64,000 bases of DNA, from contig NC_064755.1 in assembly GCF_011397635.1 (NCBI RefSeq), positions 23,511,559-23,575,558 on the forward strand, read 5' to 3'. Every line of letters starts with the position of its first letter. The first letter of the stretch is position 1. This document shows, one piece after another, positions 9,785-22,705 of the stretch. A program made the translations under genes and the position numbers. Origin of the DNA: Epinephelus fuscoguttatus (lineage: Eukaryota; Chordata; Actinopteri; Perciformes; Serranidae). The notes under the pieces were generated by a model, which saw nothing but the letters and a program-made list of their open reading frames with translations, did no database searches and was not told where the DNA came from.

Positions 9785-12700
9785 CTAGTCCTCCTCCTCG
9801 TCACCAACAGTCTCTTTCTCCTCTCCTTCACCCTCCTCCACCTCATCCTCACTGTCCTCTCCCTCTCCATCCCCCTCCTCCTCTACCTCTTCATCCACTG
9901 CCTGCTCTTTATCTAACTTCCCATCATGGTCTAAAGACTCGTCAGGCTGATTTTCTGTGTGATCCTTCTCAGCCGCATTATGAGGGTTTGGGGTCCTTTC
10001 TCTGTGTTTGTGCCTGTTCTGCAATCCCTGGAGCAGACACACGGCGGCGCTACAGGCAATGAGGGTCCAGATTAGTACGTGGGGAGGAACACCTTTGACC
10101 TGAGAGCGCACCCACCTCACCGCCTGGGCAACAGTGGTGTTGGAGATGCGACGTGAAGGCAATTTGTCCTACAGATAATGAAAGATGAATATTAATCAAT
10201 ATTCAGTAGATTAAAGAATGAAAAGGGACATTTCCTATGCACACCCTTCTTCTGTTCATTGAAACTTATTAAAATTTTCTGGTACAGGACATAAATCCTC
10301 CATACCAAACTCTCCAACTACAACAAGCAGAGCACACACCAAAACAATAACAGAAGATACACATTTTAGACAACAATTATACCTATCACTATTAAATATT
10401 ATTAGTATTTCAAAAGTGGATCACACACTCTGCTGTGATATCATGTATCCTCTTGTTTTCCATTATTTCTAATGACATGTTTTTGAAATAAATGTACCTT
10501 GAGTCCATACTGGGTGAGCATGCTCTCCAGGAAGGTGTTGCCCAGGTGCACTATGGGATAGAATTCCTCATCATAGACCCTCCTCCACCACCGCTCTGGG
10601 AAGGAACTGCCAACAAAGACCAGCCGAACAGTAAATATCCTGATGTTTTAAGGACGTATATTTGCACAGGACTTCAAAATGCCCACCTAAACTTGCTTAA
10701 CTAAAATGCATTTTTAAAATGGTGAAAAAACTGATGAAAATGTAACAAGTTGCGGAGTTTGCATGTTCACCCTGCGTCAGTGTGGGTTTTCTCCAGGTGC
10801 TCCGGCTTGCTCCCACAGTCCAAAGACATGCAGGTTAGTTGGTGACTCTAAATTGTCCGTAGGTGTGAATGTGAGCGTGAATGGTTGTCTGTCTCTATGT
10901 GTCAGCCCTGTGATAGTCTGGTGACCTGTCCAGGGTGTACCCCACCTCTCACCCAGTGTCAGCTGGGATAGGTTACAGCCCCCCATGGCCCCTAACAGGA
11001 TAAGTGGTTACATAAAATGAATGAATGAATGAATGAATGATAACAGCTGTTTATTGAGTTACTGAATAAATACTGAGTGATTATCTTTCAGTGCACATGT
11101 TGTCTCAAAGCCAAGAATATTCTGACATCTTCAGTGTCTGTGAACACATTGAGACAGAGAAAGAGAGCACTGACCCGTCAGGCTTCGGTTCAGTAAACCA
11201 GTATCTGTAGCGGTGGGCTCGCAGGTAGGCAGGGGGCTGCTTGTGGAACGGATACTGTGACACATCGGTCTGGATCAGCTCTATCACTGCAGAATATAAA
11301 ACAAAGCTTTCAGAGATCTGCTTGTCCTTAAACAACAACAACAAAAACATTGCCTTCTTCTCAATAACAATTTAACACTGAATCATTGAGGGAACAGAAC
11401 ATTTTCTGCACTGTGCTTTACAGGTTGAAACATTTCAGGATCTGTAGCCCGGTCCTAAATTGTGACAAGATTGGCTGAACATTTTATACATTAAAAAGTT
11501 CCACTGAGGTTTTTGAATGAAGCTTTCAATATCTGCCATCATTTATTATAACATCATCACCCTAAAAACAACAACAAAAAACCCTCAAACATCCTCAGTT
11601 TGAATTAAGTGATTCGTGGGATTATACAAGTTAGTGTTTTTACTATAACAGTGTTAGAATTTTTTTATTGTTGGTTATATAAATGTAAGGTGAGTGCCTC
11701 CCTTTGTGGGAGAGCAAACAGTGACCAACAACCACACTGAAAAAGTTGTCTTTAAAAGGCTTAATGCTAACAAATATGGATTGAAGCAGAACGTTTTGTC
11801 AGACAAAAACATGTTGTGAATTTTAAAGATGATTACATCTACATTTTTTTTTGATAAATTTTAACTTTTCAACAACACTATTAGGTTATTGAAATATTTG
11901 GATCACATGAGTTGAAAACAGACCCATGCAGCCACCACTGGATTTGAATTCTACAAATAGTTTACTACTAACAACTGGGCAGAAATAATAGGTTTAAACA
12001 GAATAAACAGACTTGAATGTCAACTTTATGAATGACGCTTCAAAGCATTTGATACAGCCCTATAATTACTGTAAACTCTTACTGTGTTTTCAATGAGTAA
12101 AAGCAGCACAGCAGTGCATGCATTGGTGTCTTTCTGAATGGTACCACTAGGGGGCACCAAAGATGTTTCAGATTCTACACACACGGCTTTATTAGTACAA
12201 ACAGTGAGAAACAGCCATTTAAATAGTTCCTGACCAGAAAATAGTATAACCCAGTGATCCCAGGGCTGAATTATCTTTTTATCGCTCAGTCAGTGACGTC
12301 ACAGAGGGTCTTTTCAATAAGCTGACAATGGAAAAGCAACTGCTCTCACTTTATTGTTTGTGTGTGTTGAGAAGTGAAACATCCTTTAAAGTTTCAACCA
12401 ATAAAAAGCAGTGCAGAGGTTATTTTCTGCCCCACTTGATTCCGTATTTAATTGCAATTTAAGCAGATAAAATAGTGAAATAAAACACAGCAACAAAGTG
12501 AACTGTAGCACTGAGGGTTCTTACCATCTCTTTTGCCCTGCAGCAGTCTGTACATGAGGCTGGTGAACCATGGCGCCTGTGTGTGAGCCCCAAGGGCTGC
12601 GAACCACATTTGCCAGTCTAACCTGGGCTGGTGAGGCATCACCACGGCAGGAGATGCACTCATGTTGCCTGGTTTATACATAAACTCAATCTCCTAAAAG

Positions 12701-13381
12701 AAGAAAACAAATAGGAATAAATTACAGCGTGTCAGGACAGTCACTCTGCAAAATTATAATGAAATTGTTCATTACTGTCTCCACGGTATTATTGTACAGT
12801 TAGAGACTGTGCAAACAGGGAGCATCTTATACAGCACATTTAAATAAAATATAGCAGGGCAGATCCTGTTTAAACCATCGTCCATGATAACTTTTTTCTC
12901 TCACCGTCCACGAGACTCCATCGTTGCTCCCCTCGATGACGACCTCTGGCCGCCCACCGACCCCAGTCATCCTTCTGAACAGGCCGTATGAGTTGGCCAG
13001 CTGGAAGCGATCCGACAGCTCATAGGCACGACGCACTCCCGGCCACAACCTGGCATTGGAATCATACTCTATGTAAGTGAACGGCACCTGGAACAGACGG
13101 ACAAAGGATCTAAATGATAGTGACCAGGTTTGAAGAAATATTGCTGATCAGTGAGGAGGGCATGACACATAAACTTTATGATGCATTTCTAATGGCACCC
13201 ACCAGACTGACAGTGAACATAGCAGCGGTGGCGGCAGCAAACAGAGTCCACTGGACTGTTCCAAAAAACCTCTTCAGGAAACCAGAGACACATGCACACC
13301 TAGAAAAACATATTACATATGTTATTTTCACACAACATGCAACACAGAAATGCAAAAAACAACATAATCAAGCACACACAG

Positions 13382-13430
<49 letters not shown>

Positions 13431-16400
13431 GAGTCCTACCTGAACATGGCTTTGACCATCTCCCAGGTGAGAGAGAGGACACCGATCCAGATACAGGGGA
13501 TAGTGACAGTCTTTAGAAACTGGTTGAACTGGTGGTATGTAAAAGCTGCAAGGACAAAACATGGTAACAAAAACTGTGAAATACAAGTGTTTGTATACAC
13601 ACAAATGTGTAGACACACACACACCTGTCCTGGAGGAGATGCCTTTCTTCACTGTATCCACCTGCAGGTCAAAGCATATGATTGATCCGAAGATCAAGAG
13701 GGACCAGACTGCCAGCTCCACCAGGTAACACAGCCATGACTGCAGCTTGGAGTCTGACCAGCACAAAGAGAGAGCATCATGATACACTGGTAAGCTAGCT
13801 TCGGCAGACTGGAAAAACAACTCAGGTCTAAATACATACTTTAATGTGTGTGTCCCTCTGTAGGCAGGATTCAGGTGGGTTTTTCAGTTTAAAACATAGA
13901 CTGTACAAAAGAAGCGGACGTAGCCACCGTGTCATCACCCATTGGTTTGTGGACTACTGTTTTGAAGCCTTGAATTTGGCATTTTGGCCGTTACCAGCCA
14001 GAAGTGACTATATTTGGATGAGAGGGCAGAGCTGTGGAGGATACACATTGCTACGCCTCTATCCTGATTAACAAGTCATCATGGTAGCCACTTGTCAATA
14101 ACAAACGAGCAATGCCCCAAAGCATACCCTGCTTTAACGCCTATTTTACTCTACATGAGACCATAAATTACAAAACGAACATCATGCCGTGTTGAAGAAG
14201 ACTTGAAACTAGCAGCTGAGACCATAAAGTCACTAGGAAAATGTATATCAAGCTAATAAATCAAGTAAGAAGTAGATTCATTTTCTCAATGATTTCTGTA
14301 CCATCTGACATCTTTTGGCAGTCAGTGGAGTCGCCCTCTACTGGCCATTAAAAGAATAAAGGTTTAGGGGCTTCCATAGTGGCTTCACTTCTTAGACCCA
14401 GAGGCTACGTCCATCTCTTTTATACAGTCTGTGGTTTACAAATCAAAAACTTCTTCCAATCGCAGCTTGTTTACTGATTTTGTAGATGGGTGTACATGGG
14501 GTTAATATGCTGATGTACACTGTACAAAAATACTGACAGTGACACAACACTGAGCCTGTAGCTGTGCAAACCTACTTATCAGTTATGTATCTGGAGGATT
14601 ACATACATTCTTTTTTATTCAAGCAAATCCTAAACTTTAAGACCTGGGAACAGTGATACTGACTTTCCTTTGTACAATAGCATATCCTGCATATGTACAC
14701 AGCAGTTGAGTTTGTCGTACCATTGTTGCTGGTCTTGTCTGCCTTGCGTAGCCAGAAGTTCACATGCTGGTCGTCCAGAAGCGACAGACAGAGGGCGATA
14801 GTCAGCAGGTTGAAGAAATTGTAGTTGCCGGTCAAAATGATGAGCACCTGAAGCAACACCTACACAAGAAATAAAGACAATAATTCATTCTGTGGCACAC
14901 AAGCAGGCAGTTATTTCAGAGGAGGGAAAGTTTTTTTTGCTAAAGCACAATGCTATACATATGTAACCTTCGCTATTTTTACTAATCGTAGATTTCAGAG
15001 CCTTGGGCTGCCCCTTGAAACTCAAAGATTAGAATCGTCAGTCAGAGACACCTCAGTCGACTGAGATTGCTTCAAGTCGAGCAGTTGTTCTTTGTCTTTT
15101 TGGCTGGTCAGTGTGCTGTGTAGTGTACTTCAGGACACACTTTGGTCCCAAGGTTTTGCTGCAGAGTGAGCGTTCTTGACTTTCATGATACTCTTTGGTA
15201 CAGAAAGCTGCAGACATGATGCCCCTGGCTTTTATTTGATATTGAGTGTCTGCAAAAAAAAAGTGCACTTTTCTGATCCATCGTTAGTTCGCCCCCCGAG
15301 CCCCGTTCAAACTGTAAAACTTTATATGAATCCTCGAAAACTGTTATAAAATGGCAGAATCTGATTCGACTGCCATAATTCTGAGTCAGGTACAGCCCTA
15401 CTTTCTACCAACCTGCAGGTAAAAAGCCCCAAGCCGGAGTCTGCGCAGTGGGCTGAAGAAAAGCAAGGGTACAGCAATCTCAATGACGAAGGTCCCCATC
15501 ACACTCATCTTCTGCCACCACACCGGCAACTGGTGGGCAAACCAGGCCAGCGGAGTGGGGATACACTGAGTCTCATAGTGATACGTCAGAGCTGTGCAAC
15601 AGACAGTGAAAAGGAAATTTAAGGAAATACAAAACTGTTAACATTTGAATGTGCTGATGTTAAAGTGAGTGAGGGATGTACCCTTAACACTTGCACACTA
15701 TAATACACTTTAAAAAGGACCCAAAAACACTCTCCACCCTCCAGACTCTCTCTCACACACCTGTAAGGCCCCACCATGTGGGACAACGGGACGTGAGTTT
15801 CACAACACCAGAGGCAAACATGAGCCTGAAGAGCAGCCAGCGGATCAGCCAGAAGGTCACGCGATCGTGCTCTCTGACCCCCCGTGACCCTCTGATCAAT
15901 GTCAGCGGGGCGACGAGGATACAGAGAAACCCCGTCTCCAGAAGCAAGTTGTCCCTGGACAGTGATGAGTGGAAAGAGGAACGCGAAATGAATGGAAAGA
16001 GTGACGAGACAGAGAGAATAAGAGAACCAGGGATGTCATTCTAGTATTGATGTTTACAGTGTTGTTGCACAGCAGCAGAAACAGATATCACTATGATGTC
16101 ACAAACAGCGGACTGAGGATGACATAGATCTGTCTGCAAACTGCCAAAGCTATCTTGGAACCCTTTAACCAGCTGTTATTAATAACACTACTGTGTTAAT
16201 TACAGAAAAATAAATATAAAGACACACAAATCATCACTCACCACTGGAAGTAGAGAAAAACTTGGCCCACCTAAAATGACAAACAAACACAGCCAGTGAG
16301 AGAAGGGACACCGTGACAGCATCTACAGCAACCTGTGTAAGAAAACTGCCGGTTGATGCTTTAAACTCACCTGGTACATGGACAGGTACAAAGCCCAAAG

Positions 16401-19400
16401 GCAGAAAAACACCACACTGTCTCTGAAAGCCTCCACCAGCGTGGCGGCGAGGCTCAGCGCAGCACCTACAAGACACAGCAGCTCCATGGCAGTGTGCGTG
16501 TCCAGGCTGAGCTGAGGTCCCAGCCACAGCAGGGTGGGAGAGGCCAGCAGCTGCTCCCAGAGAGACTTACCGCTGTATCGCAGCTGCCAACGGGCAGGCA
16601 ACAGCCCATTGTTACCATAGAGACCTGGAAAAAGACATTAACATGGGAAGTGATCATGTAAATTAACATAAACAGCATTTGAGTTACTTTATTTGTGACT
16701 ACTAGTGATTTCTTGTGCACTGTATGGAAGCATCTGCATTTAGGCATGTAGACAGGGTCATGAAGACCTGCTGAAGTTCAAACTGGCCGTCAGAATGGGG
16801 AAGAAAGGTGATTTAAGTGACTTTGAAAGTGACATGGTTTTTGGTGCCACACAGGCTGGTCTAAGTATTTCAGAAACTGCTGATCTACTGGGATTTTCAC
16901 ACACAACCATCTCTAGGGTTTACAGAGGATGGTCTGAAAAAGAGAAACTATCCAGTGAACAGCAGTTCTCTGGGTGAAAATGCCTTGTAGATGCCAGAGG
17001 TCAGAGGAGAATGGCCAGACTAGTTCAAGATGATAGAAATGCAACAACCAAGGTATACGATAAGATAAGATAAGATAAGATAAGATAAGATAAGATAAGA
17101 TAAGATAAGATAAACTTTATTGTCCCACAAGTAGGACATTTGTCCTGGGCTTGTTCACCCATGCTGCAGCCACAAAAGCATTCAGTTCCATAAGAACATA
17201 CAAACAGACATCAACAGACAATCAGAAGCTAGAAAAAGTGCCTCACACATGCATGATCACAAAAGATCACAAAGGAATAAGATAGAAAATAAAATGTATA
17301 AATATATACAGACAATTTAGAAACAGTAGCCTTTATAGTGCAGAAGTGTGCAAAAGTTGAGAGCATCCCGGCCTTGAATGCCACTAATGAAGAACAAAAA
17401 CAAAAACAATGACCTTTACATGCTACTATTTAAGAGCTTGATGGACATCGGGACAAAAGAATGCAGAAGACCATCTCTTAACGAACAACATGTCAATCCT
17501 TGAAGCAGCCATCCTGCTTTGTATCAACGGTTCAGGCTGGTGGTGGTGGTGTAATGGTGTGGGGGATATTTTCTTGGCACACTTTGGGCCCCTTAGTACC
17601 AACTGAGCATGGTTTAAACACCACAGCCTACCTGAGTATTGTTGCTGACCGTGTCCATCCCTTTATGACCACAGTGTACCCATCTTCTGATGGCTACTTC
17701 CAGCAGGATAACGCACCATGTCACAAGGCTCATCTCAAACTGGTTTCTTGAACATGACAATGAGTTCACTGTACTCCAATGGCCTCCACAGTCACCAGAT
17801 CTCAATCCAATAGAGCACCTTTGGGATGTGCAGCCGACAAATCTGCAGCGACTGTGTGATGCTATCATGTCGATATGGACCAAAATCTCTGAAGAGTGTT
17901 TCCAGCACCTTGTTGAATCTGTGCCACCAAGAATTAAGGCAGTTCTGAAGGCAAAAGGGGTCCAACCTGGTACTAGCAAGGTGTACCTAATAAAGTGGCC
18001 AATGAGTGTGTAAGTCAGTAAATCCGTCAGTAGATACCAGTGATACTCAACTCACAACCAGTGAGCCAAATCTGGCCTGCTCTAGAGTGCTGGGTGGCCT
18101 GCCGACCCTTTCTAATTCACAGTGACAATAAAATGATGCACACTGGGAATTTAGCCTATGTGGACTTTGAATATAATATAAAATATATATATATATATTT
18201 TTTAAAGTGCCAGGGGAGGGTCCCCCAGGCCTCTAGACCAGTGGTTCTCAAATAATGTGCTGCGATTTATTTATTTATTATTTTTTATTATTTATTCATG
18301 GGCCTACACAAAAAGTTATACATTTATTTTTAACTGACTGTATCAGTATGTTGTGTACACCCATTTCTTAACAAAGGGCCCTGGTCTCCAAGTGTTTTGC
18401 AAATGTGCCCTCCCAAGCAAAGCAAGGTGAGTATCCCTGATATAGATTATCGTCAGGATCCTCAGCCAGCTAGAAATATTGAAAGGCAGCTTCATAGAAT
18501 GAAAAACACTTATTCTATCTACTTGTTTTCTTATTCTGCCTTTATGTCAGTGGACCTATCAGTACTATAGTACAGTCAGTGATACTCAACTCACAACCTG
18601 GGAGACAAATCTGGCCCTCAACAGGATGTTGGATGGCCCACTGACCCAGTAAGTAAGTAAGGTGCCAATGTTCTTTAAAAAAGCATCAAAATAGAGCTTG
18701 TTTAGACATGCATTTTTTTTTAAATTTTTTTCTTTTAGAAGTGCCTGGGGAGGATTCCCTGGCCCTCTACAGTCTAGAGTCTAGAGTCTAGACAGAGTTT
18801 TGGGCTCAGCCCTGAATATCCTCAAATGCCTGAAACGCCCCTGTGTACACCTGGCCTCATTTTTGCATCATTTATTCATTTTATCTACTAAATATTGTTC
18901 GTGTTTGTTTATTAAAGTGTCCCAGGGGAACGCAAAATGAGCAACCCTGATATCAGACAAACATAAATATTTAAGTATAATTCATTTCAAAGGGCGTGTA
19001 AAGTACTTGGGAAGTATGCTTTATAGTTTGTTGGCATCTAGTGTCTGCATTTGCATTATATTGAATATATTCTGCAGATTCCAAGTTTAAAAAAATCAGT
19101 ATAAAGTGTTGAAAATGCATTTTTGAAATAGCTTTAAATAAACTGAAAATGCACTGTGGAAATATGCAGTGGAAATATCTGCTTGACACTGTGAAAAAGT
19201 ACCCCCAAACATATTTCCTTAGACACATGGGCGTGGGCTGGGCTACTAGAATAAAGCTGTGATAAAAACAACGGGTTTATGGGTACTGTAGTACAATATA
19301 TTATTATAGCCTGTGTGTATTTTAAGAGGCGAATGAGTGTCTTTGAGCAGCTGTTAGCTCCTAAAGTTAGCCGGGAGCAGGTAAACCTTTGTGCCCGCAG

Positions 19401-19617
19401 CCCACAGAAACTTCTCCACCACAGGAAGACACACCGCCAAGTCCCCGGCTAACACGCTAACACACACAGTGAGTGAAGTTAGCTAGCTTCCACTCAGACA
19501 GTTAGACAGCTGAAGAGTCTCACCTGGTATCTGCACATACAGCGACACGAAAGCGACTAGGTAGATGACCGCCATGCTCCAGAGGAACATGCGCCGCGGC
19601 TGGATGATTTCCGCCAT
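9785..19617 (-). CDS. lmf2: lipase maturation factor 2, complete, 14 coding exons
   Basis: LMF family proteins are multi-pass ER membrane proteins; LMF1 is needed to fold dimeric lipases and LMF2 is its less studied paralogue (known). Exons in transcript order: 19617-19524, 16624-16371, 16270-16242, 15954-15761, 15591-15413, 14859-14721, 13753-13625, 13545-13440, 13299-13203, 13087-12905, 12693-12525, 11286-11175, 10606-10498, 10168-9785. They sum to 2178 nt, 725 aa (human 707). Conserved blocks include [91 protein letters not shown] and [18 protein letters not shown]. The first membrane segment is at about residues 10-30 and the last at about 626-646. The 29-nt third exon keeps the frame. 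The tail from about 685 is strongly acidic, unlike the basic end of the human protein. The start gives [13 protein letters not shown]; no upstream in-frame alternative was preferred. Confidence 0.97.
10745..11040 (+). repeat. tRNA-derived fish SINE / L2-tailed repeat, lmf2 intron
   Basis: The block reads GGAGTTTGCATGTTC, CTCCCACAGTCCAAAGACAT, ATGTGTCAGCCCTGTGATAG, and CAGCTGGGATAGGTTACAGC, and ends in (GAAT)n at about 11020-11040. This is the common teleost SINE body and tail; the tRNA head is missing (5' truncation). Confidence 0.8.
13384..13427 (+). repeat. (CA)n microsatellite in lmf2 intron
   Basis: A CA run lies 13-56 bases from the donor of the exon ending at 13440, so the lmf2 transcript carries a UG repeat just after that donor. 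Confidence 0.95.
13895..14433. mobile_element. hAT-type non-autonomous element with AGACTGTA termini
   Basis: The left end CATAGACTGTACAAAAGA pairs with the right end TCTTTTATACAGTCTGTG. The flanks GTTTAAAA (13887-13894) and GTTTACAA (14434-14441) match at 7 of 8 positions, a good 8-bp target duplication. A partial related copy is at about 23315-23655. It sits inside an lmf2 intron. Confidence 0.8.
14945..15403. repeat. possible hAT-type repeat in lmf2 intron
   Basis: The right end reads CTGAGTCAGGTACAGCCCTA and the region carries several GATTAGAATCGTCAGTC-like segments of the kind seen in fish hAT-derived repeats. The left boundary is a guess. Confidence 0.35.
16733..18010 (+). mobile_element. 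Tc1/mariner relic in lmf2 intron 1, split by a LINE tail
   Basis: The first part (16733-17053) encodes a transposase start, [20 protein letters not shown], with the helix-turn-helix text [20 protein letters not shown], then a stop. The second part (about 17456-18010) encodes [11 protein letters not shown] (second catalytic Asp) and [13 protein letters not shown] (third), and ends with CCTAATAAAGTGGCC, the right terminus. Compared with the usual Tc1 order, the middle of the gene holding the first Asp is absent between 'cttgaagcag' and 'ccatcctgc', and the left terminal repeat was not found. The gene has several breaks and is dead. Confidence 0.9.
17054..17455 (-). mobile_element. LINE 3' fragment nested in the Tc1 relic
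   Basis: On the minus strand the fragment starts with TCTTTTGTCCCGATGTCCAT, which resembles the end of a LINE reverse transcriptase ORF (FVP..R motif), and runs through a 3' UTR to GGGACAATAAAGTTTATC and a (TTATC)n tail (17059-17114 on the plus strand). It is severely 5' truncated. A Rex1 or L2/CR1-clade parent is likely but not proven. Confidence 0.65.
18040..18800 (+). repeat. duplicated repeat segment in lmf2 intron 1
   Basis: The phrase 'cagtgatactcaactcacaa' occurs at about 18039 and again at about 18579, each followed by a related 'aatctggcc' and 'tggatggcc/tgggtggcc' text and later by 'gtgccaggggaggg' or 'gtgcctggggagga'. These are two diverged direct copies of one interspersed repeat. 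'ccagtggttctcaaa' near 18238 belongs to another fish repeat terminus. Confidence 0.55.
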
Positions 19618-20019
19618 GTCTGGGCCGAGCTGCTGGATGGGACGACCGCTGCTTTCACCGCCGAGGTGCCGCTGTCTGCTCCGGTAGCAGGACGGGAAGC
19701 AGGGAGCGAGATTCCACTGATGCTAGCCTCGGGACACGTAGCGATGAGCGGCTGATGAGAAGTTCGCCCGCGCGACCACAGGGTGTCGCTGCAGTTCACT
19801 TGAACGTTATGATGCATTCAGGTTCCATCGGATTAAACAGAGTAGTCTTTAAATGTAGGTAACCCGAAGTCTTGTTAGTTGCAGCCCCACTATATATCAA
19901 ACATATTGGGTTAATAAGGAGTTCATCGTTAAGTTTCTATTGTATGGTCACTCGTGGTCCATATACAGCTGACATAACATAAATTAACCGACTGTAAAGT
20001 TGCACACAGTGATTTAACA

Positions 20020-20800
20020 TTTAGATTTAAGTTTGTTTTAGATTTAGACTTAATATTTAGATTTAATATTTAGACTTAACATTTAGATTAAGATTGAATA
20101 AATAACATTTAGATTAAGATTTAATATTTACATTTAGAGGTAATATTTAGACTCAACATTTAGATTTAATTTTTAGATTTAACAATTAGATTAAGATTAA
20201 ATAAATAACATTTAGATAAAGATTTAATATTTACATTTAGACGTAATATTTAGACTCAACATTTAGATTTAATTTTTAGATTTAATATTTAGACTTAACA
20301 CATAGATTTAATATTTAGACTCAACGTTTAGATTTAATTTTTAGACTTAAGATAGATTTAATGAGATTTAATATTTAGACTAAATATTTACATTTAATAA
20401 TTAGACTTAACATTTAGACTAAGATTTAATATTTACATTTAGATGTAATATTTAGACTCAACATTTAGATTTAATATTTAGATTTAACACTTAGATTAGG
20501 ATTTACTTAACATTTAGATTTAACACATTTAGATGATTTATATATAACATTTAGATTAAGATTTTGTATTTAGACTTAACATTTAGATTAAGATTTTGTA
20601 TTTAGATTTAACATTTAGATTAAGATTTAACACGTTTAGATGATTTATATATACCATTTAGATTAAGATTTAATGTTTGGACTTAACATTTAGATCTAAC
20701 AAATTGAGATTTAATTCTTATATTTAACACAGATCAAGATATAATATTCACTTGTAACATTTAGATTTAACATTTACATTTTGATTAAATGTTTAGATTA
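20020..20800. repeat. degenerate TTTAGA-type minisatellite
   Basis: About 780 bp of diverged copies of a 12-14 bp unit such as ACATTTAGATTTA, TATTTAGACTTA and AGATTAAGATTT. C is rare on the plus strand. Higher-order units of about 50-70 bp recur, for example from 20084 and again from 20186. It is not a telomere repeat (TTAGGG) and has no spacers as in a CRISPR array. Confidence 0.9.
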
Positions 20801-21087
20801 AGCAGCCATTCTATTCATTTATTTTTTTAATATTAAAAGGTAATCATGGAAAAGTTCACAAATAATGCTGTAAATCTGGTAAAGGTGATTTTAAAAAAAA
20901 TAATTCACATCACTTTTTTTAAACATTGTAGCTAAATGTAGCGAAATGTTGATGTAAATTTCAGTGTGTGTCACTTTACAATAAGCGCTCCATAGTGAAT
21001 AGCATAGTATATCAATTTCAACGTCATCCCTGAGATTAAAGAAGAGTACGTTCTCTTGACAAACAGATGCACCTTTGTTTGACTGAG

Positions 21088-21093
21088 TTTATT
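21088..21093 (-). other. candidate polyadenylation signal of c2cd5
   Basis: TTTATT on the plus strand is AATAAA on the minus strand, in the context GCACAATAAACTC, about 1.6 kb after the c2cd5 stop codon. The intervening DNA shows no transposon. Confidence 0.45.
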
Positions 21094-22705
21094 GTGCAAG
21101 ACTTACCAGGCAAGCATACAGATTCATGGCAATAAAAAGTAGGTCTGCATGCTGCTAGTCAGAGAGCCAAAGCATCTAAGTATGTACATTCAAGTTTTAG
21201 ACACAGACATATGAAACTGATCACACAAATAGATTAGAGTATCAATAATTCTCTAACACAGTGACTCAGAACATCAGGGATTCATTGCACAGGCGAAATA
21301 AGCTGTAGTCCTCATAAACTTTACATTACAAAAATACTAAAATCTGATAGAGAACATTTACACTTCATTTTCAGGTGGCACCTACACCAGAAGTTATGTT
21401 TTTTTCTCCAGCATTAGACATAAATGTTGGACAGATCAGTAGCAGTAGAAGTATTCAGAACATGTGATGAAGCTTGACAAAAGTGTGTGGAATATGACAC
21501 TGACAGCATCAACGAGAGGAACTGATCCTGGAGCTGTGAGTGAAGCAAGAGTGGCCTCAGTGCACAAAATTACCTCACTTTATCCTATGAAACATCCCTG
21601 GTGCTAAACCCCAAAGGGCCACATTATACCCATCACCATTTGCCCTCTCACTCCTGATGTAAGTGTATAAAAAGCATACACATTTTGACCATTTTTAGAT
21701 GAAGCAATAAAAATTCTAGTAGTTTTAATTTATAAAATAGTCACTGGAATACACGGTAATGGCTGTTTTTAAAGAAAAATCCATGCGATACAAAAATCTG
21801 TGCATATGCCTGTAATCCTGGCCTGTTTTTTTTAAATCATTATCATAGATGACATAATTTTTGACACTTAATGGAGAAATCTGATTACCTGTAGGATACT
21901 GCCTGTGAGCAATACTGAAACAGCGGTTAGGAAGATTATATATCAACAAAATCTAATTGAGACAATAAAACTGGACATGAAGTATAAAGTAGATATTTAT
22001 AACCGAATGGCATCACAGGGTCATCTGGGTTGTTTCTAGCATCAACGTTTCCATTCTTGTGTGAATTTTCTATTTTGAGCATCAGCACCGGCTTTGCTGA
22101 ATTCTAAATACTCGCGTTGTTTGACACAGTCACCACATGGCCACTATGAAATGAACAGATGGGCCTTTAATCTGCAAGTTACTCACAGCAGAGTCAAACA
22201 CCGATTGAGAATCTGACTGTTTTTAAATTATCTGGTGGTATGCAACTGTGTCCCGTTTGGCATTGGCCATGTAATGACTCCTCCTGTGAGCTGTGGATGG
22301 ACAAATTAGTCATAGCTGCCTCGAGCGTCACTTGTGCCCACACACGAAGGCATGGCCGACATACTGTAAAACTTTGGGTGACCCCAATTTGGACGGATCT
22401 AACACACAGGCAACATTTAATGCAGAGGGGTCCTTTGGTTGTTTTGAAACACTCACATTACTGAAAGAGTTATATTAGTGTCTCCTGCACAGATGTTGTC
22501 TTTAAACATAAAGAAACATCCTTCCTTCACACCCATATTAATCCAGACTGCATGTTTGTCAGTGTGCATGAGTACTTGTTCTTTATTACCTGTATCCAAA
22601 CCTTTGGATCTTTTACAGAGTTTTAAGGCAGACATAAATGACTCATATTTGGACGGCTAGACTCAGAGAGTGTGTTCACTCAGACGGTCTCTGTGTCTTT
22701 GTGTG

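Larger units (their letters stand above)
19618..22705. other. spacer between the lmf2 5' end and the c2cd5 3' end
   Basis: From 19618 to about 19860 is the GC-richer lmf2 promoter side. From 20.02 to 20.80 kb lies a TTTAGA-type minisatellite. From 21.1 to 22.7 kb is unique sequence that probably forms the c2cd5 3' UTR, since TTTATT at 21088-21093 is a minus-strand AATAAA about 1.6 kb after the stop. Confidence 0.6.

Noticed and set aside
16567-16580. Strong donor-like GGTAAGTCT inside lmf2 exon 2
   Set aside because: The human protein reads through this position without a gap, and the downstream codons match the family, so I kept a single exon.
20020-20800. Possible CRISPR array or interstitial telomere
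   Set aside because: There are no unique spacers between identical repeats, and the unit TTTAGATTTAA is not TTAGGG.
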